A stretch of DNA of 64,000 bases from assembly GCF_024713975.1 (NCBI RefSeq), contig NC_091099.1:5079501-5143500 (forward strand), given 5' to 3'. This stretch comes from Paralichthys olivaceus. Lineage: Eukaryota > Chordata > Actinopteri > Pleuronectiformes > Paralichthyidae. The notes beneath the pieces are model-generated. The model was not told the origin of the DNA. It worked only from the letters and a program-made list of their open reading frames with translations, and did not search any database. Position numbers and translations under genes: made by a program. Below, one piece after another: positions 10,758-23,622 of the stretch (position 1 is its first letter; every line of letters starts with the position of its first letter).

Positions 10758-13700
10758 ATGGACGCCAGTAAAGGTAAAGACTAGTGTAGTTGTGTTTCAA
10801 TCTATGTAGTTATGTGAGAAATGTGATTTTCAATCTATAGCACTAACTGATATATATATATATTCATGTTTACATGCATTTTATAAAAAGAGTAGTGGAA
10901 ATCTAACTTGTTTAATTAAGTATAATCTCAAAAAATGACCAATTTCCAGCAACTCTGACTCTAAACTCAACGCAGTAATCCACAGGGTTTGTGATTATAA
11001 TCAGTAATCCATCAAACAATCATTTGATAAATACAAAACTATGTTTCTTGTTGGTTTGGCAGGTAAAGGGGAGCAAGGGATGCAAAATCCCGTTGGACAG
11101 ATGGACAGACCTGTCAGCTTCCACTTCTTGGAAAGGTCAGTGTTGATGGTTTTCACTGTGCTTTTGCTCTCGCTGATAAGAGGGTAAAGGTGGAAAGATT
11201 GACATGTTTCAACATGCTGATACTCACGTTAGTTACCTAAGATGGCAATAGTGCAAAAGAGTGACTGCTGTTTCCCGTCTCATTCAATTTACCTGTGGGA
11301 CATTTTCTTAATTTAAGTTGACTTATTTGTGAAGTTGATATGTAGAGTGTTCATGTCTTCCTTAGAAGCTTTGGTTTTATTTCCTGCCTGTGCAGATATA
11401 TTGGATCTAATGAGAACTTTATGGTCTTGCTAGTTGAATATTAAATTGGCAACTACCAACCAAACATTGGCACCTGTAGCAACTTCCTCACAATGTGGAA
11501 TCTGCACTTTTTGACTCAGTGTGGTGATTGTTGTGAGGTGTACATGTGATCAGGCTGACCTTGATTTCGCTGATGCAATTTGTGTTATTTCACTTAAAAT
11601 CACATCACATGTTACAACCAATATACATTGCATGCAGAATTAGAAATGAAATCAGTGAGGTTCAGTACAGTGAACTACATCAAATAAAATACATCTTCTC
11701 ACGTGCTAAACAAAACTTGCAATGTAGGTTTTTGACTTTCAGGAAACAATTGATTTAATTTAGATAAATGAATCTTAAACAATGTCGTTCATAATCTTAC
11801 GTTCATAAATGGTTTAAATTAAGATGGGTTCTCATGTATCTCCCATAGCATGCTTCCCAAAGCAGTGAAGCGACGAGTGCATGCCTTGAAAAGGCTACAG
11901 GTGCAGTGTGCCAACATAGAGGCCAAATTCTACGAGGAAGTCCACGAGCTAGAGAGGAAATATGCTGCCCTCTACCAACCACTGTTCGACAAGGTACTGT
12001 TAATGTTTTTAACAGAACTTTTACTTTTCCTAACCATATTCGACTGAACTGTAGTAATTGACGTATAGAATCTCCTTCTCTGATGTTCATGCAAAAGGAG
12101 CAAGCACTAAAAAAATGTATCAGTAGATGAAATATTTAAGAACCATTTCTGTCAGTCCCTGCACTAATGGGTGGTATGTCTCTCTGGTCAGATCTGAGGT
12201 CAGCGAGCACGCAACCTTGGTGCTAAATTGAAAACTGCCACTACGAGTAGTCAACTGTTCTTTTGTCAGTTATGGCTATTTCCAGAGCCAGTGACAGCCA
12301 TTCTTAGTTACCCTGAAGACTGACAGCTGTAATCCTGCTGCACCTGTTATACTGTGTGTGTGCGGGTGTGTAACTCAAGTGGTGTGGATTTCAGCATGCT
12401 TGCTAACTAAAATAATTCAGCCTTGTCAAATGAATACTTTATCATATTCAAATATTTCACCCTAATATACTCAAAGTCCTCTCTGAATCTGATTAACTTT
12501 GTCATTACAAATGTGTGTCACAGAGACGAGAAATTGTCACAGGAACAGTGGAACCCACAGACGAGGAGTGTGAGTGGCACAGTGACAGAGAAGAAGAGGA
12601 AGAGCTAGCTGTAAGTACACATTTGATTTCGTTTTTCTTTCCAAAACTGTCTCCTGGTTTTTTTCCAAAGCAATATGAAAATGCACAGATTAATAGAGAC
12701 AGAGATGGTTGTGGGAAATGTGGTTTTAATGAGAATTACATGGAGTAAGAAACTTGTGACTGTTTAGTGTGTGACTGACCAATCCTGCTGCAACCTTGTG
12801 TATCTGATTTCTTTGTACAAAATATCTGTTTTACTTAATATGTAATAAATTGTTTACATTGTATACAGTGGATTTAAATTCGTCCTTCTGTTCACTGCCT
12901 GCAGGAGGAAGTAAAGGAAAAAGCTGCCATTGAGGATGCAAAGAAAGAGGAAGCCAAGCCAGAGGAAGACCCCAAAGGCATTCCCGAGTTCTGGCTCACC
13001 ATATTCAAGAGTGTGGACATGCTCAGTGACATGCTACAGGTACATTTAAATGGTTTATCTCTCATTTGTGCCTCATAGACTATTTACTTTTCTTAACAGT
13101 GTCCTTAAGTCTCTGACCTGTCCTGTTAATGTCTCACCAGGAGCATGATGAGCCCATCCTAAAGCACCTGAAAGATATTCAAGTCAAGTTTTCTGAGCCA
13201 GGACAGCCAATGGTCAGTGTCAACATCACGTCATATAATGAATGGATATCTTTACAAATTGAGAAACTACTGTTAAAATGCTGAAAGACTTAATCCGTTG
13301 TGTTCTTACCCTCAGAGTTTCACATTAGAGTTCCACTTTGAGTCCAATGGTTACTTCAACAATGCAGTCCTCACTAAAGTCTACAAGATGAAGTCAGAGC
13401 CCGATGCCCCAGACCCTTTCTCATTTGAGGGCCCAGAGATCATTGACTGTGAAGGGTAAGTTCCAGAGCACACAAACATTAAGCTGTGTAGTATAAAAAA
13501 AAATTTGCGTGGTTTGAAAAACATTTTTATCTTTCTGTATTTACATCCCACATATCAGCCTCCTCTTGGCACTGATTCTAAATTTTACCTTTTTGTGTTC
13601 TTGCCTCCTGCGGTCTCTTCTCTTAACACCTCTTCGCTCTAGCTGTCAGATAGATTGGCATAAGGGCAAGGATGTGACAGTGAAAACTATAAAGAAGAAG

Positions 13701-16700
13701 CAGAAGCATAAAGGCCGTGGCACTGTTCGCACTGTTACCAAACAGGTCCCCAACGACTCTTTCTTCAACTTCTTTAATCCAGTTAAAGGTGAGAACTCAA
13801 AAATAAACACACATGAGATGTGGAGGTTTCTCCTGCAGGAACGAATATCCATTTTAAATGTAAAGCTTTGTTAGGTGTGTAGACATTTACAGAAGCTTTG
13901 AGCAAACCCTGACGTATTGGGATTTCTGAGAGGGAGAGTTGAACACATAAATCAAAACTAAGCCACACACTTGACAGTCAACATGTCTCAGTTAACCCGC
14001 AGGCACTGTGGTAACATGTTAACATGCATGCAATGCAGTTTCACCATCACTGCATTGAACTTATCTCAGCAGCAGGTGGCGCCACACTCTTACTGTGTCA
14101 GATTGCACAGTCACTCTAAGGCGGCGGAATGAGCAGCATGTCAGGACTTTGCACACAAATCCGTGTTCACATCAACTTGAGTTTGATCATTATTTTCCAG
14201 CTCGGAGGGGTAAAGTCGTGATAACTGGGATATGTGACTGAGTTTAGAAATGAGGCAAAGTTCTCAAAGGACTTCTGAATCAGCCTTTCTGGACACAACC
14301 TTAAACAAATTACTGATTAGCATATAAATTAATTGCTAATCTTTCAAGAGTAACAATCTCAAAGATCTTCAAAAGGATAAATCAAGTAATTACAGAAGAG
14401 TTTAAATCACTGACTATCCTCAGTTTAATACTCCCGTGCTGGAGTTACCGTCCTGAAAAGTGTGTGAGGGCAGGGTTTTGCTTCAATTTGATTGCCTTTG
14501 TTCATTTGTAGTAGATTCTATTGTAATGTCTGCTAACAAGATGAATACTCCAGTGACTGATCCATTAAATAGAAAAGTATCATTAAATGAGTAATGTTTT
14601 ATTGTAGGAGCTGTATGTTAAACAAGATACACCTTTAATGACTATATTGTACAGTCAACGTGCTGATCAGACATGCCCGGGCTTATTCTGACTTTGAGAA
14701 GGTGACCTAAACACTGATTGGTTGAGCAAATGTTTGTCTTACTGGTTCTCTCATGGCTTTTGTGTATGACTGGTGATTATAAATAGCTCTTTTGTCGAGT
14801 GTTTTAAGGTGTGGAGCTTCAGGGCTGAGGTGTCCTTAGAGTGAGCCATCACTTGCTTAGAGTTTGAACACAATAAATGTTCAAATGTATGTTTAAATGA
14901 TAATATAGAAAGATGTTCAAACAGTATTTATTGTGTGTGTCTTAATTGGGCAGAGATTTAAAATATGATAAGAACTTTAAAATGTCACAGCAAATACCTG
15001 TTTTGATGAGTCACCACAGAACTATTTTTTTTTCACCATGGCAACTCCAGCCAAACGACACTAACACAGCTTTTTAATATCCATGTCTACCTTCTGAGGA
15101 AACACATTTTTTATCAACAGTTTAATCTCTGTCGGGAAAAGTGAAAGCGTTTTATTTGATATCAGCCTCAAAAATCGTATTTTTAGTGCAGTAATTTTAC
15201 TTTACTAAAAAAGTTTGTTTGGATTAATTTTATTTATTAAAGTTATTTGATTCTCAGAGTTTGTTCAAAAGTTGGTTCAGATTTATGAAACATTTTTTTA
15301 AAATTACACTGATGAATAAACTCACGGCCAAAGGTTTGACTAATTATTGAATAAATGATGACAAGTAGTGGTTGTAAAGTAGATAAGATTTTTCTGTTAC
15401 TCATTTATAGTTGTATACTATTCACATTTATAGTATCATATAATATTGTAAAAACATTATCTGATACCATCTATACTATATACAGCATTTGTGGTGTAGT
15501 GGTTGATTTTGACAAATTCTTCGAGGCAATGTTCACCGTTCTCTCAGCCTGTAGATAAAACCCTAGAAGCTGCTCTCGTCTTACACTGATGCTAATGATC
15601 CTAATGTAGTGGAGGAAGGACGGGATGATGTCACCTCCAGTCAGTTCAGTGACGTGGGGTGGAGTCTCTGTGCTCTGACCTCACTTATAATAAGCAGAGT
15701 CTTTGCCGTAAAAGGTTTTCACATGTTGGTCACAGCTAATGCTGGAGCTGACTCAGTTATAAAACAAATACGATGTCAGACTGTGACTCTAGGGTTAAGT
15801 GCTAATTAAAAATGATTGTAGTAATTAAAATCCCATTTTTCAACTTTTTGTCACACCATCTGTATTGATGTGTTTACGGTTAATGCTAATTTCTATGTGT
15901 TTTCCCTCACAGCCTCACCAGGTGGAGAAATGGTGAGTAAAAGTACCTTGTTCCTCATAAAACCACCAGCCAGGTTATTTTATTGGGTATTGTGTTTGAA
16001 AGGTCTCTGCATTCTTTTCTGTAGGATGAAGACTCTGAGTTCACTCTAGCCACAGACTTTGAGATCGGTCATTTTTTCCGTGAGAGAATAGTTCCCAGAG
16101 CAGTGCTGTATTTCACTGGAGAGGCCCTGGAAGATGATGAAAGCGTAAGACTCACACACACTCGCTCTCTCTCACACTCCTGTGTTCTAGTAACATAAGA
16201 TGGGATGTTTTTAAAGTGACTCTGTTTTTTAAGCTAAACTTGTCATGACAGTTATGTGTTTTCATATTATTGTTATTGCAGTTTGAAGAGGAGGAGTTGG
16301 AAGAGGGCGATGAAGAGGTGAGTGGGACCTCTTTACACTCACAGTACCAGACATTCTGACATCACTGTTATCACTGCTTGACTGTAAAATTATACCAGAC
16401 CCTGTTATGTATGGTTTTTTTCATAATGGAGGGCTGTTTGTGTATCTTAGAATGATCTTGTTTTTGTGTCTCAGGAGCAAGATGATGAAGGCGATGACGA
16501 CGATGATGAGGGAGACTTCGGCCCCAAGGTCAGTTTGCATCCACTGTTTAATCTTCTGTACATCACAACACACTTATCGAGGACTGTGTTAAACTCAAAT
16601 TACAGTTTAATTTAGTTCAACCTGCAGTTTTAATCACTCCTGTCAGAGTAGTCCGGTCACTTTCCACCTCCGGCTCAGACATGCAATCTGTTCTGCTCAT

Positions 16701-18055
16701 GATAGTTCAATGTGTCACGGTCGTAAAACCCTTGTGGCCATGAGGTGAACTGCAGTCAGCTTCCTGTTGCTTGCTCACATGCCTGGACTCTGTAGTTAGT
16801 GCTCAGTGAGGATCCTGTGCATCAGCCAAAACTGAGGTTGATATATGACGTACCTCAAGTTACAAAGTTATTATAGTTTAACTATATTTGGGATTATAGA
16901 TTATATTTGAGCCTCCAGCGCTAAATAAAGTTTGGAGGTTTGGTTGTGAGAGACTGTAGATGGTGTTTTGCTGAGAGCCAGTCGTTTATTTACGTTGGAA
17001 GAGCAGAAGAGAGACTTAAAGCGGAGCGAGCATCAACGTGACATCCTTTGGCTTTTCCCAGAAAATTTGTCCCAAGTCTTTTTACAAAGCCCATTAATCA
17101 CTCTGCTGGGGGAAGACATTTTTAGGTCGTGTCACAATCCAGTCAAACGTAGTCAATAAAAAATTGTTCCATCCACGTAAAAAGGCTTCACATTGTGTAG
17201 AGTCTTTATAAAGTGGTGTGAGTGTTTTCTATTCTGACTTTGTCAGGATGCACTTTTTATGTAATGAGAGCCAGAGGAAGAACCATTTGTTTGGTGAGAG
17301 TTAAATTGTGATGACAATCCTCCATTATGAGCTGTTCTAGTCTGACGAGTGATAACAACACGTCCTGTGAGCAGTTTTTTGGGAGTCGACAAAAATGCAG
17401 CTGTTTCCGTGGACGAGTTTTGTTCAGGGTTTATTCTCGTGGTTCCTTCCGTCATTATTCATCTGCCTTAGGAGTTCATGTTGCTAATTCCTCAACTCCA
17501 CCGATGTTTCACTGTGCTCACTTTCATGTTTCTGTGTGACTATTATTAAACTTGTGTTGTCTCTCCCTCCCCTGGAATCCCCTCCATTACAGGCATAATC
17601 TATCATTCTCACCCCATGCATTTCTAGGTAAGGGAGAAATAAGGACGGCGTCCCACATACACTGTACACTGTTGGCTGTGGTTTGTTACTCTGGCTGCCT
17701 CTCTTTCTCTCTACATCCCTCACTCTCCAGTAGTCCAAGGTGTTAAAGACTCCTAACTCACATCTTGGGTAGATAAAGCCTCTGTTCTTCCTTTCCCATC
17801 TTTCCTCTTTCTGTCTATTTGTTTTCCGTCCTGTAGTCCCACCCCAGGTTTCTAACATTGTTCCCTTTGCTGTACCAAACCAGGTGCTTTCATCCTCTAG
17901 TGTCTACTTTCTTTTTGAGCTTCTTCTTCTTCTTGTTAGTTAATGCCCAGTGGCTTCATTAGCTCTCTGTCGTCATATTTCCTAATCTGGTTTCTCTCTC
18001 TCGTCTTTTTTTCCAGAAAGAGCAGCCCCAGCCTGCCGAATGCAAACAGCAGTAA
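10758..18055 (+). CDS. nap1l4: Nucleosome assembly protein 1-like 4 (13 coding exons, 360 aa)
   Basis: This is a NAP-family histone chaperone that binds and shuttles H2A-H2B. Coding exons: 10758-10773, 11063-11135, 11849-11993, 12524-12610, 12905-13039, 13141-13212, 13316-13455, 13643-13788, 15913-15932, 16025-16144, 16282-16317, 16475-16528 and 18017-18055. All have GT..AG junctions and compatible phases, and total 1083 nt including TAA. Landmarks: 'LPKAVKRR' near residue 32, 'KFYEEVHELERKYAALYQPL' in the dimerisation helix, 'DPKGIPEFWL', the NLS-like KKKQKHK at 240-246, 'FFNFFNP', and 'FEIGHFFRERIVPRAVLYF'. An acidic tail runs from about 314 to 344. The C-terminus ends in CKQQ, a CaaX-type box. 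'DEDSEFTLATDFEIGHFF' favours NAP1L4 over NAP1L1, and so does the neighbouring phlda2. The N-terminus is short and lacks the usual 'LAALQERL' segment. The start is the first ATG of exon 2, in frame with the family homology. Which teleost paralogue (a or b) it is cannot be told. Confidence 0.93.
13643..13788 (+). other. nap1l4: nap1l4 exon encoding the basic NLS-like motif
   Basis: This exon is listed separately because it carries the most conserved basic patch of the family, KKKQKHKGRG, followed by 'TVRTVTKQVPNDSFFNFFNP'. The acceptor is ..cgctctag and the donor is G|gtgaga. A 2.1-kb intron follows, the longest in the coding part of the gene. Confidence 0.9.
15913..15932 (+). other. nap1l4: 20-nt microexon of nap1l4
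   Basis: The exon lies between acceptor ..ccctcacag and donor |gtgagt. It joins the preceding G to give A-S-P-G-G-E-M and restores frame with the next exon (DEDSEF..). Skipping it would shift the frame, so it must be included in functional mRNA. Confidence 0.85.
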
Positions 18056-18522
18056 CCACGGTGATCGGAGGAGGTGGAGACCTGCTGTCAGTCAATTCAG
18101 ATCCTATCCAATCAGAGAGGCATCCTACTCTAACAGGCTCCGCCCTTTTTATGAACTCTCACCTGAACGCAATAGAACCCACACCATACTGCGTTTTTAC
18201 TCTGTGCATGACTTCCTTTTCTTTTGTCTTGCGCCCATCTCACCCCCTTTTTTATTTGGCGTCATTCTAACTCAAAGCAGGAAGTGACTTGACTCAAAAT
18301 TGAAATATAATGGCGTCGCACAGAGAAAGTCTTCTTCTTCTTCTTCTTCGGTTGAGTGGAGTAAGTTACTACTGCCAAAAAAAACTTAAGCTTAATGGAA
18401 ATAAATCAGTTACTCAGGGTTTTTTAACGCCAACATGAGAAGTGATAGTTAACCAGGAAACTGCTGAACAAGTTTGACTTAATCTTTCACTGGGGTGTCT
18501 GAAGGGTTTTTTTTTTATGGTG

Positions 18523-18548
18523 TTTTTTTTTTTTTTTTTTTTTTTTTT
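18523..18548 (+). repeat. Poly-T tract
   Basis: 26 consecutive T lie in the presumed 3' UTR of nap1l4, preceded by another T run at 18507-18516. Confidence 0.9.
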
Positions 18549-19696
18549 AAGACATAAAATGTATCATTTTGAATTTAATTAACTTTTTTTTTAAATGTTC
18601 ATTATCATGTCATTGGATTATTTATTCTGGTGTCATGCAGCTGTATGAAGTGGTGCATTTTGGGATCTCTTTAAGACCCAGCCACAATTAACTAGGCTCC
18701 TTCTCATTGGCTCAAACATTATTTGGGCTTAGCAGGTCAACAAAAACGTGAATACTGCCAAGTACATGTTTTGTTTTGTTTTTTAAATGATCAAATCATG
18801 CATTTCAAACATCGAGAAGTTGTGTCCTCCATAACAATGCTCACCTCTGCCCAGGTGTACTGGGGTTAACAAGCATTTAAACTGAGCACTCGAGTGGACA
18901 CGTAAACACTAATATCACGGGACGGGTGTTTGTGGTTATACCTCAAATATAACCTCCTATATTACCATTCTCTGTTTGCCCCAAATGCTCTTTAACTTAT
19001 CTAACAAGGATAACAGGAATTTAATTAAAATAACAATTTCCCAAACTTTAGCATCGTATATAATGCAGGTAAATAATTTCGGATTAAGATTAAATTCAAG
19101 CAGACGCTGGTTGACTCTCAACCTTAAATAAGGTACAGGGTTGTCCGAAAGGCTCCCGCCTTGTGAAAGAAGTTCTTCACAGATATCTTTAAGGTCCAGT
19201 GACGGGACAGGGTGCAGGAGGTTTGGATTAAATGTAAATTCTTCTGCCAAAAAGACAAAACCCCACCTTTTATTAAAAATGTTTGCCAATCGTCATTAAC
19301 AAAGTTTAATCAGCATTTTAAAGTTGTTTAAGAATATATAAATATTTCTGTTATTGTCTGATGATTCAGTAGAATGTCTCTGGAAAACAAATAGCAACAG
19401 TTGCCAATGTATTTTATATACCTGCTCTTGGATTTTGGTTGTTCGGTTGGACCCCTTCGCTCGGTGGCTGGTCGTCGATAGCAACAGCAAAATAAAACCC
19501 ACCCCCCCCTCTCTCTCTCTCTTTTTACAAAGAACGATTGTAGATCTTGTTGAACAGATCTCTCAGCCACGGTTGACATCTTCAAATCTACCACATTCGA
19601 CCGTGTGCTAGCAATGGCCTTAACTGGTTCTTATTCACAATTTGTTACTTGCGCAATATTTCTTTTCAATTTGTACAGAGTTAGTTAAAATATTCT

Positions 19697-19702
19697 ATTA
19701 AA
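19697..19702 (+). terminator. nap1l4: Candidate poly(A) signal ATTAAA of nap1l4
   Basis: ATTAAA is followed by a GT-rich element at about 19722-19740 (tgtcttgtgtgtgtgtttc), the usual layout of a vertebrate cleavage site. Confidence 0.5.
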
Positions 19703-20983
19703 GTTGTGCGACATGGAAATGTCTTGTGTGTGTGTTTCTCGTCTGTGGGAATTCCCCGTAGTGTAGAGCTCTTCGTAATCATTTTGGTTTTTGTTGTTTA
19801 AAGTAAATATTAAAACTAATTTGAACCTTAATCTAAGGTTGTTTTGATGATAATCGTAATTGAAAAAGTTTTAACGTAGGTAATATTGTATAAATCAGTT
19901 CATCAGTTAAATCAATAATTTCTCGTGATGTAACTATCTGGTTTGAACTTTAGTTTGTTTTTGGTTGAAGCCGATGGTTTTGTTTACAACCATGAAAAGC
20001 AGAAACTGTTCAAATATAAAAGAAAGATCATTTCATGTAGGGGAATATAACTTATTTCCTTCTGTGATTTTTTTTTTTTTCATCCCCAGTAGAAAGAGGG
20101 AGGGCTGTGAAAATTAGTTAACTTATTTAATGTTTCTTCTGCAAATGACGTATAGACGTAACGTTAATACCAAGTTTTACCAACAATACCAAGTTCTTTT
20201 GTATTTGAGTTACCACAAACAGGTTTTTCATCAACAGACCAACAGTATTTCATTTGCTGCAGAGAGATTACGTGCAGATAACTTTCCTCGGGTTGATGCA
20301 CATGCTGCTGACAGCACAATGTGACAGGACGCTGAACAGCCACATGCACCTACTTTCCTATTAGACATCAGGTGACGTTAAGCCAATGTTTAACAAGAGC
20401 AGCCTCAGTGTGCTGACCTGGGATCAGAGGACCCTCCTGGTGGTATCCAGGCCCGAAGAATTTGCTTACGGTCAGTCAAGCATCAGGGAAGGCGACCAGA
20501 ATGTCTGGAATCCTATCTTGCAGATAAAGAAAGCACGTATGCACTTTTCTGTGAGACCCTTGTGATGCATTGTGGGAGATAATAGCTCAGCGCACTCAAG
20601 TTTCTGGAGGAGGAAGGCGACACTGCGGCCCAGCAGCCCAGGTTTTCTGCTGAGTGCTGAAAGACGGGTGCTTTCTTATCCTGTCACCTTGTCCAGCGAC
20701 ACTTAACACGTGTGTGTGAGTTCAAGTTTCTATCTTCATGGGAGCATGGCAACATGCAGCTCTGTGAGAAAGCAGAAGTCAAGATCATGACACAAACTCA
20801 CTGTCAACACCAATTTTCAAAATACTGCTTTTAATATTCATAAAATCACAACCGAACAGAAGGAGCTGGCAGCAGGGACCTCTGATAGGATCGTCCCACG
20901 CAGCCGACGCAGACTGAAATTTCTCTCTCTCTGTAACTTTGGGCATTTTGCTGTAAACAAGACGTTATTCATGCCGAAGCTGC

Positions 20984-20988
20984 TGTGT

Positions 20989-21019
<31 letters not shown>

Positions 21020-21020
21020 G
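20984..21020 (+). repeat. (TG)n followed by an 18-nt G run
   Basis: About 9 TG units run directly into a homopolymer of 18 G. Confidence 0.9.
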
Positions 21021-23594
21021 ATTGCCTCACTGTAACAAGGAGGCCGATTGTGTCCGAGCTCTCATCTCTGTGCTATTAGTGTAAAGGCCAAGGAAATGGA
21101 GCATTGCACCGACTTGTTCCTAGTTTGCACTGAAAATTGTGGTATAACTTTGATAAGTGACCTTCATGCAACGGCTTTTCAGAGCCCCTCACTTTTTGCT
21201 CATTTTATTTTGCTGAGGATATGATGTTAAATGGCGAAACGTCTTGTCCATCAGTCTACAGTCTCAGCCCAGAGAACTCTGAAGCTGCTGCACAGAGAGA
21301 GGTTCACCTGTTTCTGTAAAGTTCAGTGGAGCTCAGGACCCTCGACACTGGAGAATCAGTTGTCGTGAACACGCTGTTGTTGACGAGTCACATGTTGGTA
21401 GCCTGTTCATTCATGAATGTTGAATGAATCATGTGTCCAAAGTGTGGCGCTCAATTCATTTTGATTTCTGGAATAACATAGATGAGTTAATAATTTAACT
21501 TAGGTTCGGGAGCCGGACCACACCTCGACTAATCATCTAACTCATCTAATTCCCATCAACCCTTATTATACCTGGTTAATCCATCCTGCTTTATTTGTCT
21601 CTGATCTCTCAAACCCACCCTCCATTCCCCTCATCCATTTCCCCCCCTACCTCACCCCTTCATCCCCTCTTCCCTCACCCCTTCCATCTCAGTCTTAGTG
21701 CATATTTCTCTCATGTCTCTCTCTAGGTTCTGTCTGGGGTCCGACATCAGCTTGGGATGAAAAGTGCGTCCATCCATCCGTAAAATCCTTTACTGCCTGA
21801 ATTTCCATTAAAAGATTCAAACGAATGGCCCATGGCAGTGAAATGCTGTCTGGTAAACTCCAACCAGGCAATCATGACTCTTAGTCAAGGTGCTGCGTGG
21901 GGAGCCACTCTTCCATAAAGGCCGGATTGATGAAGAGCTGCTGACATTGATTTGTTCTCCCACATCTCCAGAGGACTTCTGATACACAAGTGAGACTTTC
22001 CTCCTGAAGCTGTGTGGTTTAGAAATGTGAGAAGTGAGAAGTCGACTCAAATAAAAATCATTTGATCCTGTTAAACAACAAGAGAAAGAAGCGAGTGAAC
22101 AGACTCTTTATCCTCTCTGCTGTTGTCTCCTCAGCTGTTTGATGTTTTGACACGTGTGAGTGAGCAGAGGAGATGTTTGACTGTATCAACATCACATTGA
22201 GAAGGAAACCGTTCCACATGCACATGTCCAGAGCTGCAGAACAAAGGAAAGAATTCAAACTGCCGGCTCATCCCTGAATGATGCTGTGTGCCGTCGTCTC
22301 ATCTTCATCCAGCAGCAGAGTGAAGGGCGCAGTCTTCGTCAGACCTTCCTCCCAAGCGCAGCTGCACCCACCATCCCACTCTTGGCCCCAAGGTGCGTTT
22401 GGCAGCTCCTCTACGTGAGTGTGTGTGTGAATGAATGTGTCTGTGTGGGGTCCTTTGTGTCGTCCCCTCCCGGTCGGAAGTGATGTGAGCCAGATTGAGT
22501 TCCAATGAAAGAGGAATAGAGAGCTGCTTTATGCCGCTGACGCCGGGTTGGTGTTCAGAGCTGAATGAGCTGAACTGGCAGCGTGATAAAGAGCCCATTA
22601 CCTCTCAGATCTGATAATGGTACTGGTGGCGTTGACACAAGGACTCTGAGCTTTGCACACACTGACTTCAGACTGATTATCTCCAATCCTGAATATTTCT
22701 CTGAGTTTATCGGCTGCTGCTTGTAGTCTGCTGCTGCAGAGCAGGGTTGCTAAGATTCCCTTCAGAATAATTTCCAAAGACTAAAGGCAAACCCCTTATA
22801 TATGACAGGACCATAAATTAATATCAGGTTGTTTTTCCCATTTTTTCATATAGACATGGTATCTTGGTCACATTTCAGCACCGCGCCTGTAGTTCCATGT
22901 GCAGAGTAAATGAGAAGCTGAGTATATCACAGCAACAGAAACAAGTTGCACGATCACATAAACATCTCGTGGTATTCACAACCTTGCACCTTGGAATTTC
23001 ACCAGTTTCTACATTACGTTTTCAGACATAGTGAAGACTTTGGTTATTTATTTTTTATTGAACGTTGGAATTGACTGGACGTAGTAGTAGTTTAGTTTTA
23101 TAGAGTTTTTCTTCTTAAGAAGGAAAACATTAATATACCATCTTCATCTTTTCCAACTGTTACGCTTCCTTTTATCCTGTGTTACATATCCTCAGTGCTT
23201 TCAGTGGCCGACAGTAACATTAACATCATGTTGCTGTTGGCTAGTGACACTGGCATTTGTAGCAGCGTCGTTTCGGTCGCACTAAAAACAGACAAACCTT
23301 GAGGAGAAATGATGTGAGCAGTTCAAGGGCTCATGGGAAACCCTGTTTGAGGCACGACAGCGTCCTTGGAGAGAGCGAGGGCACAGTTTCCTCCAAGAGA
23401 GAGACCAAACATGGCTGTGACTAACACCGAGTTCCACAACAAACCTTTCCATCGTCTCAGGCCAACGTGCTCCTTCCAATCCCTCCTGACCTCTTGTTCT
23501 GAGTGTTTTAACGTGGGCGTCAGATGACGGAAATTTGGAGAAACTTTGACCAACTTTGGCCAAAACACAATCATGAATTATTAGTATTATTTTC

Positions 23595-23622
23595 TATATA
23601 TATATATATATATGTGTGTGTG
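23595..23622 (+). repeat. (TA)n(TG)n compound microsatellite
   Basis: Nine TA units are followed by five TG units. Confidence 0.9.

Larger units (their letters stand above)
18056..19716 (+). other. nap1l4: nap1l4 3' UTR (end approximate)
   Basis: It follows the TAA at 18053-18055. Candidate poly(A) signals are AATAAA at 18400-18405 and 19491-19496, and ATTAAA at 19697-19702. The last is followed about 20 bp later by a GT-rich stretch typical of a downstream cleavage element, so I place the end near 19716. Alternative shorter ends are possible. A CTT run (18331-18349) and a 26-nt poly-T lie within. Confidence 0.5.
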
